Positions 43,733 through 53,731 of a DNA stretch of 53,897 nucleotides are shown here, in pieces. This DNA comes from Bisgaard Taxon 45 (GTDB lineage: Bacteria; Pseudomonadota; Gammaproteobacteria; Enterobacterales; Pasteurellaceae). The stretch spans positions 1 through 53,897 of the forward strand of contig JAQAHH010000005.1 in assembly GCA_030783905.1 (NCBI GenBank), written 5' to 3'. Position numbers and translations under genes: made by a program. The notes beneath the pieces were generated by a model. The model was not told where the DNA came from and searched no databases. It saw only the letters and a list, made by a program, of their open reading frames with translations. Numbering within the stretch: position 1 is the stretch's first letter; each line of letters begins with the position of its first letter.

Positions 43733-44958
43733 TTCAACCAACCTACTGGATTGACTGCCACACCTTTACGCCGAATTTCAAAATACAGGGAAGATTGTGA
43801 TTGTCCACCACTACTACCAACTTCGGCGATTTTTTGTCCCGCTTTGACAAATTGTCCCTCTTTGACAACCACTGACTGATTATAGCCATACAGACTTAAA
43901 TCATTTTCACCATGTTTAACAATGACCATTAGTCCATAACCTTGCAACCAGTTCGCTAAAATCACGCGACCTTCTGCAATACTCTTAACCGCTGTTCCCG
44001 CACTCGCCCCAATGACCATCCCTTTCCAGCGCAATTCCCCCATTTGAGTGGTACCAAAACTATTTAAAATTTTGCCTGAAACAGGGTAAGCGTATTGCTT
44101 ATTCGGTTTACCTAGCCCACTTGAACTGGCCATTAATTGCTTTTCTTGTGCCGTCGGCTGATATGGTTTTTGCGTTTTCTTTTCTTCCGCTTGTTTTTTT
44201 TGTGCGTAGGCTTCACGCTCACGTTGTTCTTGTTGACGTGCAGCTTGTTCGGCACGTTGAATTTCTTTTCGAAGTGCGTTTTCGTTGGCGCGCAAGGTTT
44301 CTAAACGCGTTTCATCTCGAGATAAACTACGGTTAAGCTGGTTTAAAGTCGATTGACGTTGTTTTTGGACTTTTTGTAGATCTTGTTGCTGTTTTTTCTG
44401 CTGCGATAATTGGCTTTGTTGCGTTTTTTGTTGTGCAACAATGGTGGCCTTTTCTTGTGCTAATTGTGCTTGTGTCGCTTTGAGCTCCTCAATTAACGCC
44501 AAACGCGCTTGGTTCATATGCGCATAATATTGTTTTAAGCGATCGGCATTTTTCGCCTCTTCTGACAACATCCGCTCGAAAGTAGATGGATTTGCGCCCG
44601 AACGATAAGCAGAATCCAATTGTTGGGCTAATTTTTGTTTCTGTTCACGTTCTTGCTTCTCTAAACGCTTAATCTGTTTTTCTGTGTCGCTAATCATCTT
44701 GCGACTTTCTTTTAACTCCGTTTCGGTTTGTCGTAATTGGGTAAGCACTTGATTGATCTGTGTTTCTTGATCTTTTAAATGCGATTGTAATTTTTGCTGC
44801 GCTTTTTTTTGCTCCGCAATTTTCTGTTCTTGTTGTTTGATTTGTTGCTGAATTTTAGCTAAATCATTGGCAACGCCATTGACCGATATGCACCATAAAG
44901 CACAACAAAGTGCGGTCAATTTTTTTCGTTTTTTATCCTGATAAAATGTAAACCACAT
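43729..44958 (-). CDS. envC: EnvC, murein hydrolase activator
   Basis: The 409-residue periplasmic protein has a signal peptide (KKLTALCCALWCISVNGVA), a long coiled coil (about 30-260, Gln/Lys/Arg-rich) and a C-terminal LytM domain. The LytM domain is degenerate: the usual HxxxD is replaced in GELRWKGMVIGA, and the HxH strand reads SLYFEIRRKG, so no zinc site is left. This is the hallmark of EnvC, which activates AmiA/AmiB under control of FtsEX (ftsE and ftsX are at 27741-29338). The ATG at 44958 is preferred because GGGAAAG lies eight bases before it and the signal peptide follows. Confidence 0.95.
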   Translation of the reverse strand: MWFTFYQDKKRKKLTALCCALWCISVNGVANDLAKIQQQIKQQEQKIAEQKKAQQKLQSHLKDQETQINQVLTQLRQTETELKESRKMISDTEKQIKRLEKQEREQKQKLAQQLDSAYRSGANPSTFERMLSEEAKNADRLKQYYAHMNQARLALIEELKATQAQLAQEKATIVAQQKTQQSQLSQQKKQQQDLQKVQKQRQSTLNQLNRSLSRDETRLETLRANENALRKEIQRAEQAARQQEQREREAYAQKKQAEEKKTQKPYQPTAQEKQLMASSSGLGKPNKQYAYPVSGKILNSFGTTQMGELRWKGMVIGASAGTAVKSIAEGRVILANWLQGYGLMVIVKHGENDLSLYGYNQSVVVKEGQFVKAGQKIAEVGSSGGQSQSSLYFEIRRKGVAVNPVGWLK

Positions 44959-45140
44959 TGCAAAACTTTCCCTTAAAATCAATCTCATTAAATATAGCAC
45001 TATTTGTACACTGGCTCTAAACCTAATTTTTCATTAAATATTTGCGACAGATCAGAAAAGCAAAGCTTTTCCCTTTTAAAACCGACCGTTTTTTGCTATA
45101 ACTTGGCGTAGTTTTTTTATTAACATTGAGGAGATTTTTT

Positions 45141-45824
45141 ATGGAATTGGTCTTTATTCGACACGGTTTCAGTGAGTGGAATGCCAAAAACTTATTCACT
45201 GGCTGGCGTGATGTCAACTTAACAGAACGTGGTATTGAAGAAGCAAAATCAGCCGGCAAAAAATTACTTGAAGCGGGTTTTGAGTTTGATATTGCGTTCA
45301 CTTCAGTTTTAACTCGCGCAATCAAAACCTGTAATATTGTGTTAGAAGAATCTAACCAACTTTGGATCCCCCAAGTAAAAAACTGGCGTTTAAATGAACG
45401 CCACTACGGTGCACTACAAGGCTTAGATAAAAAAGCCACCGCTGAACAATATGGTGATGAGCAAGTGCATATTTGGCGCCGTTCTTACGATATCTCTCCT
45501 CCGGATTTAGATCCACAAGATCCACATTCTGCGCATAATGACCGTCGTTATGCTCACTTACCGAGTGATGTGGTACCAAATGCAGAAAACTTAAAAATCA
45601 CCCTTGAGCGTGTTCTGCCTTTCTGGGAAGATCAAATCGCACCTGCCTTACTTGCGGGTAAACGTGTCCTTGTGACAGCGCACGGTAATTCATTACGTGC
45701 ACTTGCAAAACACATTGAAGGCATTTCTGATGCGGATATTATGGATTTAGAAATCCCAACTGGTCAGCCATTAGTGTACAAATTAGACGACAACTTAAAA
45801 GTCGTTGAAAAATACTACCTTTAA
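45141..45824 (+). CDS. gpmA: 2,3-bisphosphoglycerate-dependent phosphoglycerate mutase
   Basis: The 227-residue enzyme has the phosphohistidine motif [12 protein letters not shown] at the N-terminus, [16 protein letters not shown], and the second catalytic His in [11 protein letters not shown]. It interconverts 3- and 2-phosphoglycerate. Residue after RHG is Phe, where many family members have Gln; from memory Haemophilus gpmA has the same. GAGGAG lies eight bases before the ATG at 45141. A perfect terminator follows. Confidence 0.96.
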   Translation: MELVFIRHGFSEWNAKNLFTGWRDVNLTERGIEEAKSAGKKLLEAGFEFDIAFTSVLTRAIKTCNIVLEESNQLWIPQVKNWRLNERHYGALQGLDKKATAEQYGDEQVHIWRRSYDISPPDLDPQDPHSAHNDRRYAHLPSDVVPNAENLKITLERVLPFWEDQIAPALLAGKRVLVTAHGNSLRALAKHIEGISDADIMDLEIPTGQPLVYKLDDNLKVVEKYYL

Positions 45825-45840
45825 TTGAAATGAAGTCATA

Positions 45841-45868
45841 AAAAATCGGGGCAATTGCCCCGATTTTT
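45841..45868. terminator. bidirectional terminator between gpmA and carB
   Basis: AAAAATCGGGGC and GCCCCGATTTTT (45841-45852 and 45857-45868) form a 12-bp stem with the 4-nt loop AATT. A- and T-runs on both sides let it serve gpmA (plus) and carB (minus). Confidence 0.9.
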
Positions 45869-45924
45869 CTTTTCTCCAAAGAAAACGTGCGCGCAACATC
45901 ACCGCACATTTTCTCTGCTGCAGA

Positions 45925-48900
45925 TTACGCTAAACTGTGGTGTAAATCTTGCAACGAATACACCTCTGAATCATCAAGGTATTCCACACTACCCGCTAAG
46001 GCTTCCGCACCTGCCAAGGTGGTTTGTAACATCACTTTTTGCTGTAATGCACTCCGTCGAATCGCATGGCCATCGGTCACCGTTTCAGCTAGCCCACTCA
46101 CCGTATTGATCACTATCGCAATCTCACCATTTTTAATGGCATCAACAATATTTGGGCGCCCTTCACGTACTTTATTAATAAGTTGTACTGCAACACCATG
46201 CTCACGTAAGAATTTTGCGGTGCCTAATGTCGCACATAAGCCGTAACCTGCCTCTTGTAATTGGCGTGCAATAGGTAATAGACGCGGTTTATCCACATCA
46301 TTAACAGACAAAAACACTTTGCCTGTTTTTGGAATTCGTTCGCCAGCACCAAGTTGCGCTTTCAAGAAAGCTTCAGCAAAGGTTTTCCCCACGCCCATCA
46401 CTTCACCCGTTGAACGCATTTCAGGGCCTAATACCGTATCGACGCCTGGGAATTTGATGAACGGAAATACGGCTTCTTTCACCGAATAGAAAGGTGGGAT
46501 CACTTCGCTTTGAATGCTTTGTGCTTGCAAACTTTCACCCGCCATCACTCGAGCCGCAATTTTCGCCAATGGACGCCCTGTCGCTTTGCTCACAAACGGA
46601 ACCGTACGACTCGCACGTGGGTTAACTTCTAACACATAAATCACCCCGTCTTGTACCGCAAATTGTACATTCATCAACCCTTTTACCCCTAATGCAAACG
46701 CCATCTCTGCCGTTTGGCGACGAATTTCATCTTGCACCGCTTGGCTTAAAGAGTAAGGTGGTAATGAGCAAGCCGAATCTCCACTGTGGATTCCCGCCTC
46801 TTCAATATGTTGCATAATGCCACCAATCACCACTTGCTCACCGTCGCAGATGCAATCTACATCCACCTCAATGGCATTATTTAAGAAGTGATCTAATAAA
46901 ATTGGGCTGTCATTGGAAACCGATACCGCTTCACGCATATAACGTTTTAATTCTTCCACGTTATACACAATTTGCATCGCACGTCCTCCTAACACATAAG
47001 ATGGACGCACCACTAACGGATACCCCACTTCTTCGGCTAATCTCACCGCGTCTTCCGCATTGCGCGCAGTGCGATTGGTAGGTTGTTTGAGGTTTAATTT
47101 ATGCAGAATTTGTTGAAAACGTTCACGGTCTTCCGCGGCATCAATGCTGTCTGCAGATGTCCCAATAATGTTCACACCATTAGCATGTAAATCGTTAGCC
47201 AGTTTGAGTGGCGTTTGACCACCATAATGCACAATCACACCATACGGTTTTTCCACATGGATAATCTCAAGCACGTCTTCTAGCGTTAATGGCTCAAAAT
47301 AAAGACGGTCTGATGTATCAAAATCCGTCGATACTGTTTCAGGGTTACAGTTCACCATAATGGTTTCAAAACCTGCTTCACGCAAGGCGAGCGAGGCGTG
47401 CACACAGCAATAATCGAACTCAATTCCTTGCCCAATACGGTTCGGTCCCCCACCTAAAATCATGATTTTTTTCTTATCTGACGGACGGCTTTCACATTCT
47501 TCTTCATACGTAGAATATAAGTAAGCCGTATCGGAGGTAAATTCACCCGCACAAGTATCCACCCGTTTATAAACTGGGTGTAAATTTAAAGAAACACGTT
47601 TATTTCTGACCGCACTTTCCTCTGACTTGGTCAATTGGGCAATTCGTTTATCTGAGAAACCTTTACGTTTTAAACGGCGAAGTTCCGCATAATCCAACTC
47701 ATCTAAGGTGCGTTTCTCAAGGGCAAGCTCTTCTAGCACTAAATCTTGAATTTGGATCAAGAACCATGGGTCAATTTTACTGTAGTGATGGACTTCGTCT
47801 AAAGTGAAGCCTGCACCAAATGCATCGGCAACATAAAGAATACGAATAGGTCCCGGATTACCCAATTCCTGACGAATTTTTTCCGACTCTTCCGACATCA
47901 AATTAAAGCCACAAATGCCCGTTTCTAAGCCACGCAAGGCTTTTTGTAAGGATTCTTGGAACGTCCGTCCCATTGCCATCACTTCCCCCACTGATTTCAT
48001 TTGTGTGGTTAAGCGATCATCCGCTTTAGGGAATTTCTCAAAGGCAAAACGCGGCACTTTAGTCACCACATAATCGATAGAGGGTTCAAAAGAAGCAGGA
48101 ATTAAGCCGCCTGTAATGTCATTACGTAGCTCATTTAAGGTATAACCGACGGCTAATTTCGCGGCTACTTTGGCAATCGGGAAACCGGTCGCTTTAGATG
48201 CAAGGGCTGAAGAACGGCTCACCCGTGGGTTCATTTCAATCACGATCATTTCCCCATTATCTGGGTTAATCGCAAATTGGACGTTTGAACCACCGGTATC
48301 CACACCGATTTCGCGTAATACCGCAATCGAGGCGTTACGCATGATCTGGTATTCTTTATCGGTTAAAGTTTGTGCTGGTGCAACGGTAATCGAATCCCCT
48401 GTATGTACGCCCATTGGATCGAAATTTTCAATCGAACACACGATAATGCAGTTATCCGCTTTATCACGCACCACTTCCATTTCATATTCTTTCCAACCCA
48501 ATACCGATTGTTCAATTAATAATTCATGGGTCGGTGAGGCATCAAATCCCCGTTCACAAATCGCATAAAATTCATCTTTGTTATAGGCAATCCCACCGCC
48601 CGATCCCCCCATAGTAAAAGACGGACGAATCAAGGTTGGGAAACCGACTTCCGCTTGTGCCGCCCACGCTTCTTCAAAGCTATGGCAAACAAACGATTTT
48701 GGTGTACTTAAACCAATTTTTTCCATGGCCTCTTTAAAACGGCCACGGTCTTCCGCTTTATCAATGGCATCTTCTTTCGCGCCAATAAGTTCCACATTGT
48801 ACTTTTTCAATACACCGTTTTTGGATAAATCCAACGCGCAGTTCAACGCGGTTTGTCCACCCATGGTAGGTAAAATGGCATCGGGACGTTCTTTTTCGAT

Positions 48901-49131
48901 GATTTTCTCAACAGTTCGCCACTCAATCGGCTCAATATAGGTGACATCCGCCATGTCTGGATCGGTCATAATCGTAGCAGGGTTAGAATTCACTAACACC
49001 ACTTTATAGCCCTCTTCACGCAACGCTTTACACGCCTGTGCACCAGAATAGTCAAATTCACACGCTTGCCCAATCACAATCGGACCAGCTCCAATAATCA
49101 AAATAGTTTTTATATCTGTACGTTTTGGCAT
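45925..49131 (-). CDS. carB: carbamoyl-phosphate synthase large subunit
   Basis: The 1068-residue protein has the duplicated ATP-grasp architecture: the first half begins with [23 protein letters not shown] and the second with [21 protein letters not shown]; a C-terminal MGS-like allosteric domain follows (about 930-1068). It makes carbamoyl phosphate from ammonia, bicarbonate and two ATP, with CarA supplying the ammonia. Normally carA and carB are adjacent; here two unrelated genes lie between them on the same strand. An uptake sequence is inside the coding region (47609-47617). Confidence 0.97.
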   Translation of the reverse strand: MPKRTDIKTILIIGAGPIVIGQACEFDYSGAQACKALREEGYKVVLVNSNPATIMTDPDMADVTYIEPIEWRTVEKIIEKERPDAILPTMGGQTALNCALDLSKNGVLKKYNVELIGAKEDAIDKAEDRGRFKEAMEKIGLSTPKSFVCHSFEEAWAAQAEVGFPTLIRPSFTMGGSGGGIAYNKDEFYAICERGFDASPTHELLIEQSVLGWKEYEMEVVRDKADNCIIVCSIENFDPMGVHTGDSITVAPAQTLTDKEYQIMRNASIAVLREIGVDTGGSNVQFAINPDNGEMIVIEMNPRVSRSSALASKATGFPIAKVAAKLAVGYTLNELRNDITGGLIPASFEPSIDYVVTKVPRFAFEKFPKADDRLTTQMKSVGEVMAMGRTFQESLQKALRGLETGICGFNLMSEESEKIRQELGNPGPIRILYVADAFGAGFTLDEVHHYSKIDPWFLIQIQDLVLEELALEKRTLDELDYAELRRLKRKGFSDKRIAQLTKSEESAVRNKRVSLNLHPVYKRVDTCAGEFTSDTAYLYSTYEEECESRPSDKKKIMILGGGPNRIGQGIEFDYCCVHASLALREAGFETIMVNCNPETVSTDFDTSDRLYFEPLTLEDVLEIIHVEKPYGVIVHYGGQTPLKLANDLHANGVNIIGTSADSIDAAEDRERFQQILHKLNLKQPTNRTARNAEDAVRLAEEVGYPLVVRPSYVLGGRAMQIVYNVEELKRYMREAVSVSNDSPILLDHFLNNAIEVDVDCICDGEQVVIGGIMQHIEEAGIHSGDSACSLPPYSLSQAVQDEIRRQTAEMAFALGVKGLMNVQFAVQDGVIYVLEVNPRASRTVPFVSKATGRPLAKIAARVMAGESLQAQSIQSEVIPPFYSVKEAVFPFIKFPGVDTVLGPEMRSTGEVMGVGKTFAEAFLKAQLGAGERIPKTGKVFLSVNDVDKPRLLPIARQLQEAGYGLCATLGTAKFLREHGVAVQLINKVREGRPNIVDAIKNGEIAIVINTVSGLAETVTDGHAIRRSALQQKVMLQTTLAGAEALAGSVEYLDDSEVYSLQDLHHSLA

Positions 49132-49270
49132 TTTTGTTCTCTCTCTGTAAAACGATTAAAAATTTAACCGTACTTTTGTTTAGCTTGAATCACGTCAGGC
49201 TTATGCCTGTGACTTTAAATTTGCTATACGCTATCAATGCAATACAACGCCTTTCATTCGGTGACAATAT

Positions 49271-49870
49271 TCATTGCTCAGCATATAACGTGGCAAAATC
49301 ATCTTTATTCGGGTCTGCATTCCAAACGTATTCTGTCTGATTGGCGATCTGATACACAAGCTCTTCACCGAACTGATCACAAATAAAACCTAAGGTCATA
49401 TCCATTCCTGCGGACACACCCGATGAAGTATAAAACTTGCCTTCTCTTACCCAACGAGCAACGGCTTTCCACTTCACATGTGGATTTATTTGACGAACCC
49501 ATTCAAATGCTAATTTATTGGATGTTGCCCATTTTCCATCTAGCTGTTTCGTAGCAGCCAATAAAGCGGAGCCTGTACAAACACTCAGACAAAACTCAGC
49601 CTTATCCACAAGTTGGGTTAACCAAGTTAAAAATGGCATATCTTTGACTAACTGACGTGTACCTTGTCCACCAGGAATCAGCAATATACTCTTTTCTGGT
49701 AAACATGTGATAGAAGTGGTCTCTATTTTAAAACCTTGACAACTTTTAATCAGTCCACCTTGTTTAGAAATATAATGAAGCTGTACTTTAGGCACTCGGA
49801 ACAGAAACTCAATCGGTCCCATTAAGTCTAGCGTTTCGTAATCATCAAATAATAAGCAATAAATATTCAT
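49271..49870 (-). CDS. DJ-1/PfpI family protein
   Basis: The 199-residue protein has the DJ-1/PfpI fold: an N-terminal acid residue in FDDYETLDLMGPIEFL, LLIPGGQGTR, and the nucleophile elbow CLSVCTGSALLA with the reactive cysteine. The pattern is that of the isonitrile hydratase-like and AraC-N-like subgroup; a protease or deglycase activity cannot be inferred. It follows the PhzF gene by 27 bp and precedes carB by 140 bp, all minus strand, so it lies inside the car operon. Confidence 0.88.
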   Translation of the reverse strand: MNIYCLLFDDYETLDLMGPIEFLFRVPKVQLHYISKQGGLIKSCQGFKIETTSITCLPEKSILLIPGGQGTRQLVKDMPFLTWLTQLVDKAEFCLSVCTGSALLAATKQLDGKWATSNKLAFEWVRQINPHVKWKAVARWVREGKFYTSSGVSAGMDMTLGFICDQFGEELVYQIANQTEYVWNADPNKDDFATLYAEQ

Positions 49871-49897
49871 TTTTCGAGTTTCTTTCTGTACAGACGC

Positions 49898-50761
49898 TTA
49901 ACCATTTCCTTGACTTGCCTCACCACTCGGCACCCAAAACTCTCCACGCCCTACTGCAATCACTTCACCGCCGACATAAATGGTTTGGGATTCATCAACA
50001 CTTAACGTTAAACGGTTTGGACGTTGGATCTCATCGCCTTGATAAATGCACCAATTAAGTGGCGTTAAACCGTTTTTAAGACATAACCCCCCTAAATTTG
50101 CTGCCGCTGAACCCGTACCGGGATCTTCGACCACCGCACCGTTTGAGCCAAAAAAGAGGCGTACATTGGCTTGATTCTGTTCTGCAAACCAAAGGTAAAG
50201 TGCAGATTGTTTGACTAATTGCTGAAAAAGTGCGGGGTGAATTTGGCATGTTTTGAGAGCATTGAGAGAGGTCAGTTGGACCAGTAATTGGCGACTGCCG
50301 GTGTTAACCCACGCAATGTGGGCAATATCTGATTCGCTTAAACCTAATAATTGCGCATATTGAGGAAGATTGTCATCAATCACATCCACGTCAATATGGT
50401 TTTGTAATGCAAAACAAATCTGCTTCGTTTCATGACACAATTTCACCAAGCCCGCTTGCGTTTGTAAAAGATAACTTTCGGGTAGGTTTAACTGCTGATG
50501 TAATACAAACGCCGCACCAATCGTTGGATGACCAGCAAAAGGCAATTCATCATCAGGGGTAAAAATGCGTAATTTTCTTACCGCACTGTTTTCTGTTGCT
50601 TGCTGGACAAACACTGTTTCGGATAGGTTAAATTGACGTGCAATTAAGTGCATTTGCTGATCAGTCAGTCCATCAGCTTGAGGAAAAACCGCTAACGGAT
50701 TGCCGCCAAAATAGGTTTCGGCAAACACATTAACCAAATGATATGCATAAGGGGATAACAT
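49898..50761 (-). CDS. PhzF family isomerase/epimerase-like protein
   Basis: The 287-residue protein has the PhzF pattern: VNVFAETYFGGNPLAVF with the general-base Glu nearby (LSETVFV), FAGHPTIGAAF, and the C-terminal VEDPGTGSAAANLGGL. The fold is a two-domain diaminopimelate-epimerase-like barrel. The substrate is unknown; YddE and others of this family have no known role. I chose the ATG at 50761 because GAGG lies seven bases upstream, with another ATG three bases before it. It comes 85 bp after carA, in the same direction. Confidence 0.88.
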   Translation of the reverse strand: MLSPYAYHLVNVFAETYFGGNPLAVFPQADGLTDQQMHLIARQFNLSETVFVQQATENSAVRKLRIFTPDDELPFAGHPTIGAAFVLHQQLNLPESYLLQTQAGLVKLCHETKQICFALQNHIDVDVIDDNLPQYAQLLGLSESDIAHIAWVNTGSRQLLVQLTSLNALKTCQIHPALFQQLVKQSALYLWFAEQNQANVRLFFGSNGAVVEDPGTGSAAANLGGLCLKNGLTPLNWCIYQGDEIQRPNRLTLSVDESQTIYVGGEVIAVGRGEFWVPSGEASQGNG

Positions 50762-50845
50762 CATCAAGCCTCAAAAGTTGAATGAAAGTGCGGTCATAAT
50801 GTGATAAATAGGGCGTAGTACTATTTCAACCTATCCCGCGCATCA

Positions 50846-52003
50846 CTAATGATGCGCGGCATAAGTTGATAGCTGACTTAAATTTGCTTTACGCATTTCA
50901 TTAATAAATTTATCAAATAAATAAGCCACATCATTCGGTCCCGGACTTGCCTCAGGATGCCCTTGGAAAGAAAATGCAGACTGTTCCGTTAATTCAATAC
51001 CCTGTACGGAATTGTCAAATAATGAACGATGTGTCACGCGCACATGACTTGGCAAGCTTGCCTCATCTACTTCAAAACCGTGGTTTTGGCTCGTAATCAA
51101 CACTTTTTGTGTATTTAAGTCCTGCACTGGGTGATTGGCACCATGGTGGCCAAATACCATTTTCTTCGTTTTTCCACCCACGGCTAGACCCAATAGCTGA
51201 TGGCCAAGACAAATACCAAAAATCGGTTTCTTTGAAGCTAACAAGGTTTGAATAGCGGAAATAGCATACTCACAAGGTTCAGGATCACCTGGTCCATTAG
51301 ACAAGAAAATCCCATCTGGATTTAATGCTAACACTTGCTCTGCACTGGTTTTTGCCGGTACAACGGTGATGTTGCAACCCCGTTCGGCAAGCATTCTTAA
51401 AATATTATGTTTGACCCCAAAGTCATACGCTACTACGTTAAATTCGGCTTGCTGTTGTTCAATGAAACCTTTGCCCAATTGCCATTGACCAGAAGTCCAA
51501 GTGAAGGTTTCATCGGTACTGACATCTTGCGCCAAATCTTTACCGGCCATAGAACCAAAACTTTTTGCAAGCTCAAGTGCTTTAACTTCATCAATTTCAC
51601 CAGTCATGATACACCCCGCTTGTGCGCCTTTATCACGCAAAATGCGGGTTAAACGACGAGTATCAATATCTGCAATAGCAACCACATTATTAATCTCAAG
51701 ATAGTCACGCAAGCTCATTGAGGAACGAAAATTACTATGTAATAGGGGTAAATCGCGAATAATCAGCCCTGCGGCATAAACATGATTTGCCTCGCAATCT
51801 TCTGGATTTGTGCCGGTATTACCAATGTGCGGATAAGTTAAGGTGACAATTTGTCGAAAATAAGAAGGGTCAGTGAGAATTTCTTGATAACCTGTCATAG
51901 CGGTATTAAACACTACTTCACCTATGGTATGGCCTTTCGCCCCAATAGACGTGCCGTGGAAGATGCTACCATCTGCCAGTGCCAAAATTGCTGGTTCAGA
52001 CAT
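50846..52003 (-). CDS. carA: carbamoyl-phosphate synthase small subunit
   Basis: The 385-residue protein has the CarA N-terminal domain ([32 protein letters not shown]) and a class I glutamine amidotransferase domain with the nucleophile in [10 protein letters not shown] and the catalytic His/Glu in [11 protein letters not shown]. It hydrolyses glutamine and channels ammonia to CarB. AGGAG lies six to seven bases before the ATG. The 347-bp region upstream contains candidate PurR and ArgR boxes. Confidence 0.97.
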   Translation of the reverse strand: MSEPAILALADGSIFHGTSIGAKGHTIGEVVFNTAMTGYQEILTDPSYFRQIVTLTYPHIGNTGTNPEDCEANHVYAAGLIIRDLPLLHSNFRSSMSLRDYLEINNVVAIADIDTRRLTRILRDKGAQAGCIMTGEIDEVKALELAKSFGSMAGKDLAQDVSTDETFTWTSGQWQLGKGFIEQQQAEFNVVAYDFGVKHNILRMLAERGCNITVVPAKTSAEQVLALNPDGIFLSNGPGDPEPCEYAISAIQTLLASKKPIFGICLGHQLLGLAVGGKTKKMVFGHHGANHPVQDLNTQKVLITSQNHGFEVDEASLPSHVRVTHRSLFDNSVQGIELTEQSAFSFQGHPEASPGPNDVAYLFDKFINEMRKANLSQLSTYAAHH

Positions 52004-52350
52004 AAATTACTCCTAATTTGTTTTGGTTGAACACTTACGAATGTTCATTAACCACAATCTAGTAAATTTTGCGAAATATCACCGCACTTTCGGGGTTCGC
52101 TATGAGAACTAAATCGTGTCTGAAAATTAACTTCAAGGAGAAAATCCCTTGTCAAAAGTTAAACTTCGCAATTCTAATGGACAATACGTAATTATTCAAG
52201 TTATTTCGCAAACGTTAAAATGAATACTTATTTAAAAATATTGCATAAAAAAGCAAAAAAGTACAGGTTTTTGACGCAGAAATAAATTGTCTTGTAGTTA
52301 TGCACTAACTTGCTAAAATGGTATTTCGTTTCATCTTATAGAGAGTGGAT
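52004..52350. other. divergent region between carA and mlaA, no gene
   Basis: No coding frame is convincing. The stretch contains an uptake sequence (52081-52089), the candidate PurR/ArgR boxes (52206-52236) and the divergent promoters for carA and mlaA. Confidence 0.5.
52206..52236. promoter_or_regulatory. candidate PurR and ArgR boxes upstream of carA
   Basis: The CGCAAACGTT core (52207-52216) matches the PurR box core. It overlaps AATGAATA-N2-TATTTAAA (52219-52236), whose left half matches the ArgR box AATGAATA. In E. coli carAB is controlled by both PurR and ArgR. The sites lie about 200 bp before carA and about 115 bp before mlaA on the other strand, so which gene they control is not clear. 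Confidence 0.35.
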
Positions 52351-53091
52351 ATGCAAAAAACCAAACTTCTCGCAACCTTGTGTTTCAGTATCACGCTATT
52401 AAGTGGTTGTGCAACCATCGATTCCAAAACAGGCGAGCGTAAAGATCCATTAGAAGGGTTTAACCGTACAATGTGGAATTTCAACTATAAAGTGGTTGAC
52501 CCTTATGTACTAAAACCCGTTGCGACTGGTTGGAAAGAATATGTCCCGACCCCAGTAAAATCAGGGTTAACCAATGTTGCAAATAATCTAGATGAGCCTG
52601 CTAGTTTCGTAAACCGTTTACTTTCAGGTGAGTTTAAAAAAGCCATGACCCATTTCAATCGCTTTTGGATTAATACGGTCTTTGGCATAGGTGGGTTAAT
52701 TGATGTGGCAAGCTATAGCCCACCGTTAAGAGTAGAAAATCAAAGCCGCTTTGGTGACACACTCGGACGCTATGGAGTTGAAACTGGTTCTTATGTCATG
52801 CTCCCCTTTTATGGCCCAGCTACCCCACGTCAAGATATTGGTAACTTAGCGGATACCACATACCCAATGTTATCTTTATTGGGTCCTTGGTCATTCTTAA
52901 AATCAGGTGTCCAAATTATTGATGGTCGTGCGAAAGCATTAGATAAAGATGCATTATTAGAACAATCACAAGATCCTTATATTACTTTCCGTGAGGCATA
53001 TTTCCAAAACCTCGAATATCGCGTTAAAGACGGTAAAGTAAGCACGCCCAAACAGGATCTGTCTCAAGATATTTTAAATGAAATTGATTAA
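52351..53091 (+). CDS. mlaA: MlaA/VacJ outer-membrane lipoprotein
   Basis: The 246-residue protein has a lipoprotein signal with LLSGC (Cys20), then the MlaA core: DPLEGFNRTMWNFNY, the Lol-type transit region, NRLLSGEFKKAMTHFNRFWINTVFGIGGLIDVA and FGDTLGRYGV. MlaA sits in the outer membrane and removes misplaced phospholipids from the outer leaflet, passing them to the Mla pathway. The ATG at 52351 is preferred to a GTG six bases upstream. It is followed by yfbU after 12 bp. Confidence 0.95.
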   Translation: MQKTKLLATLCFSITLLSGCATIDSKTGERKDPLEGFNRTMWNFNYKVVDPYVLKPVATGWKEYVPTPVKSGLTNVANNLDEPASFVNRLLSGEFKKAMTHFNRFWINTVFGIGGLIDVASYSPPLRVENQSRFGDTLGRYGVETGSYVMLPFYGPATPRQDIGNLADTTYPMLSLLGPWSFLKSGVQIIDGRAKALDKDALLEQSQDPYITFREAYFQNLEYRVKDGKVSTPKQDLSQDILNEID

Positions 53092-53103
53092 TAGGAATAC
53101 ATT

Positions 53104-53598
53104 ATGGAAATGACTGCCACACAACGTTTAATTTTAGCCAACCAATATAAATTAATGGGCTTATTAGATAGTCAAAATGCACAAAAATATCAGCGTCTCG
53201 AAGCCATTGTAAAAGGTGGATTTACCTTAGAACTGAAAGAATTAGATAAAGAATTTTCCGATGTATCAGAACAGGAATGCCAAACTGTATTAGATACCTT
53301 AGAAATGTACAACGCTTTACAAACATCTTATAACAACCTGAGTGATAAATCCGCACTCACACCACATCGTTTACAATTTGCGGGGTATTGTGCAGTACGT
53401 GAGAAAAAATATCTCAATTATTTACGCTTTATCACTGGGGTAGAAGGAAAATATCAAGAATTTATGCGTTGTGAGCATGGCTGTGACTCACAAGTACCTA
53501 TGTGGGATAAATATATACGCATGTTAGATGTTTGGCATGCTTGCCCACATGGTTATCACTTAAGTATGACCGAAATTCAAAACATCTTAAATGCATAA
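53104..53598 (+). CDS. yfbU: YfbU family protein (UPF0304)
   Basis: The 164-residue protein matches E. coli YfbU by length and by the conserved blocks MTATQRLILANQYKLM, RLQFAGYC and EHGCDSQVPMWDKYIRML. It is cytosolic, has no known biochemical function, and follows mlaA by 12 bp, so it may be cotranscribed. An in-frame ATG six bases in is also a possible start. Confidence 0.92.
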   Translation: MEMTATQRLILANQYKLMGLLDSQNAQKYQRLEAIVKGGFTLELKELDKEFSDVSEQECQTVLDTLEMYNALQTSYNNLSDKSALTPHRLQFAGYCAVREKKYLNYLRFITGVEGKYQEFMRCEHGCDSQVPMWDKYIRMLDVWHACPHGYHLSMTEIQNILNA

Positions 53599-53619
53599 AA
53601 TGCAGAAAACACATGAAAT

Positions 53620-53645
53620 AAAGGGAAAGCACTTGCTTTCCCTTT
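53620..53645 (+). terminator. mlaA-yfbU terminator
   Basis: AAAGGGAAAGC (53620-53630) and GCTTTCCCTTT (53635-53645) form an 11-bp perfect stem with a 4-nt loop and T6, 21 bases after the yfbU stop. Confidence 0.92.
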
Positions 53646-53731
53646 TTTCTAAAGTCTAAAAAATAAACATTCTTGTTTCAACAAAAAACGCATATACTTT
53701 CTATGTATCCCATAATAAAAAAGGAGCATAC

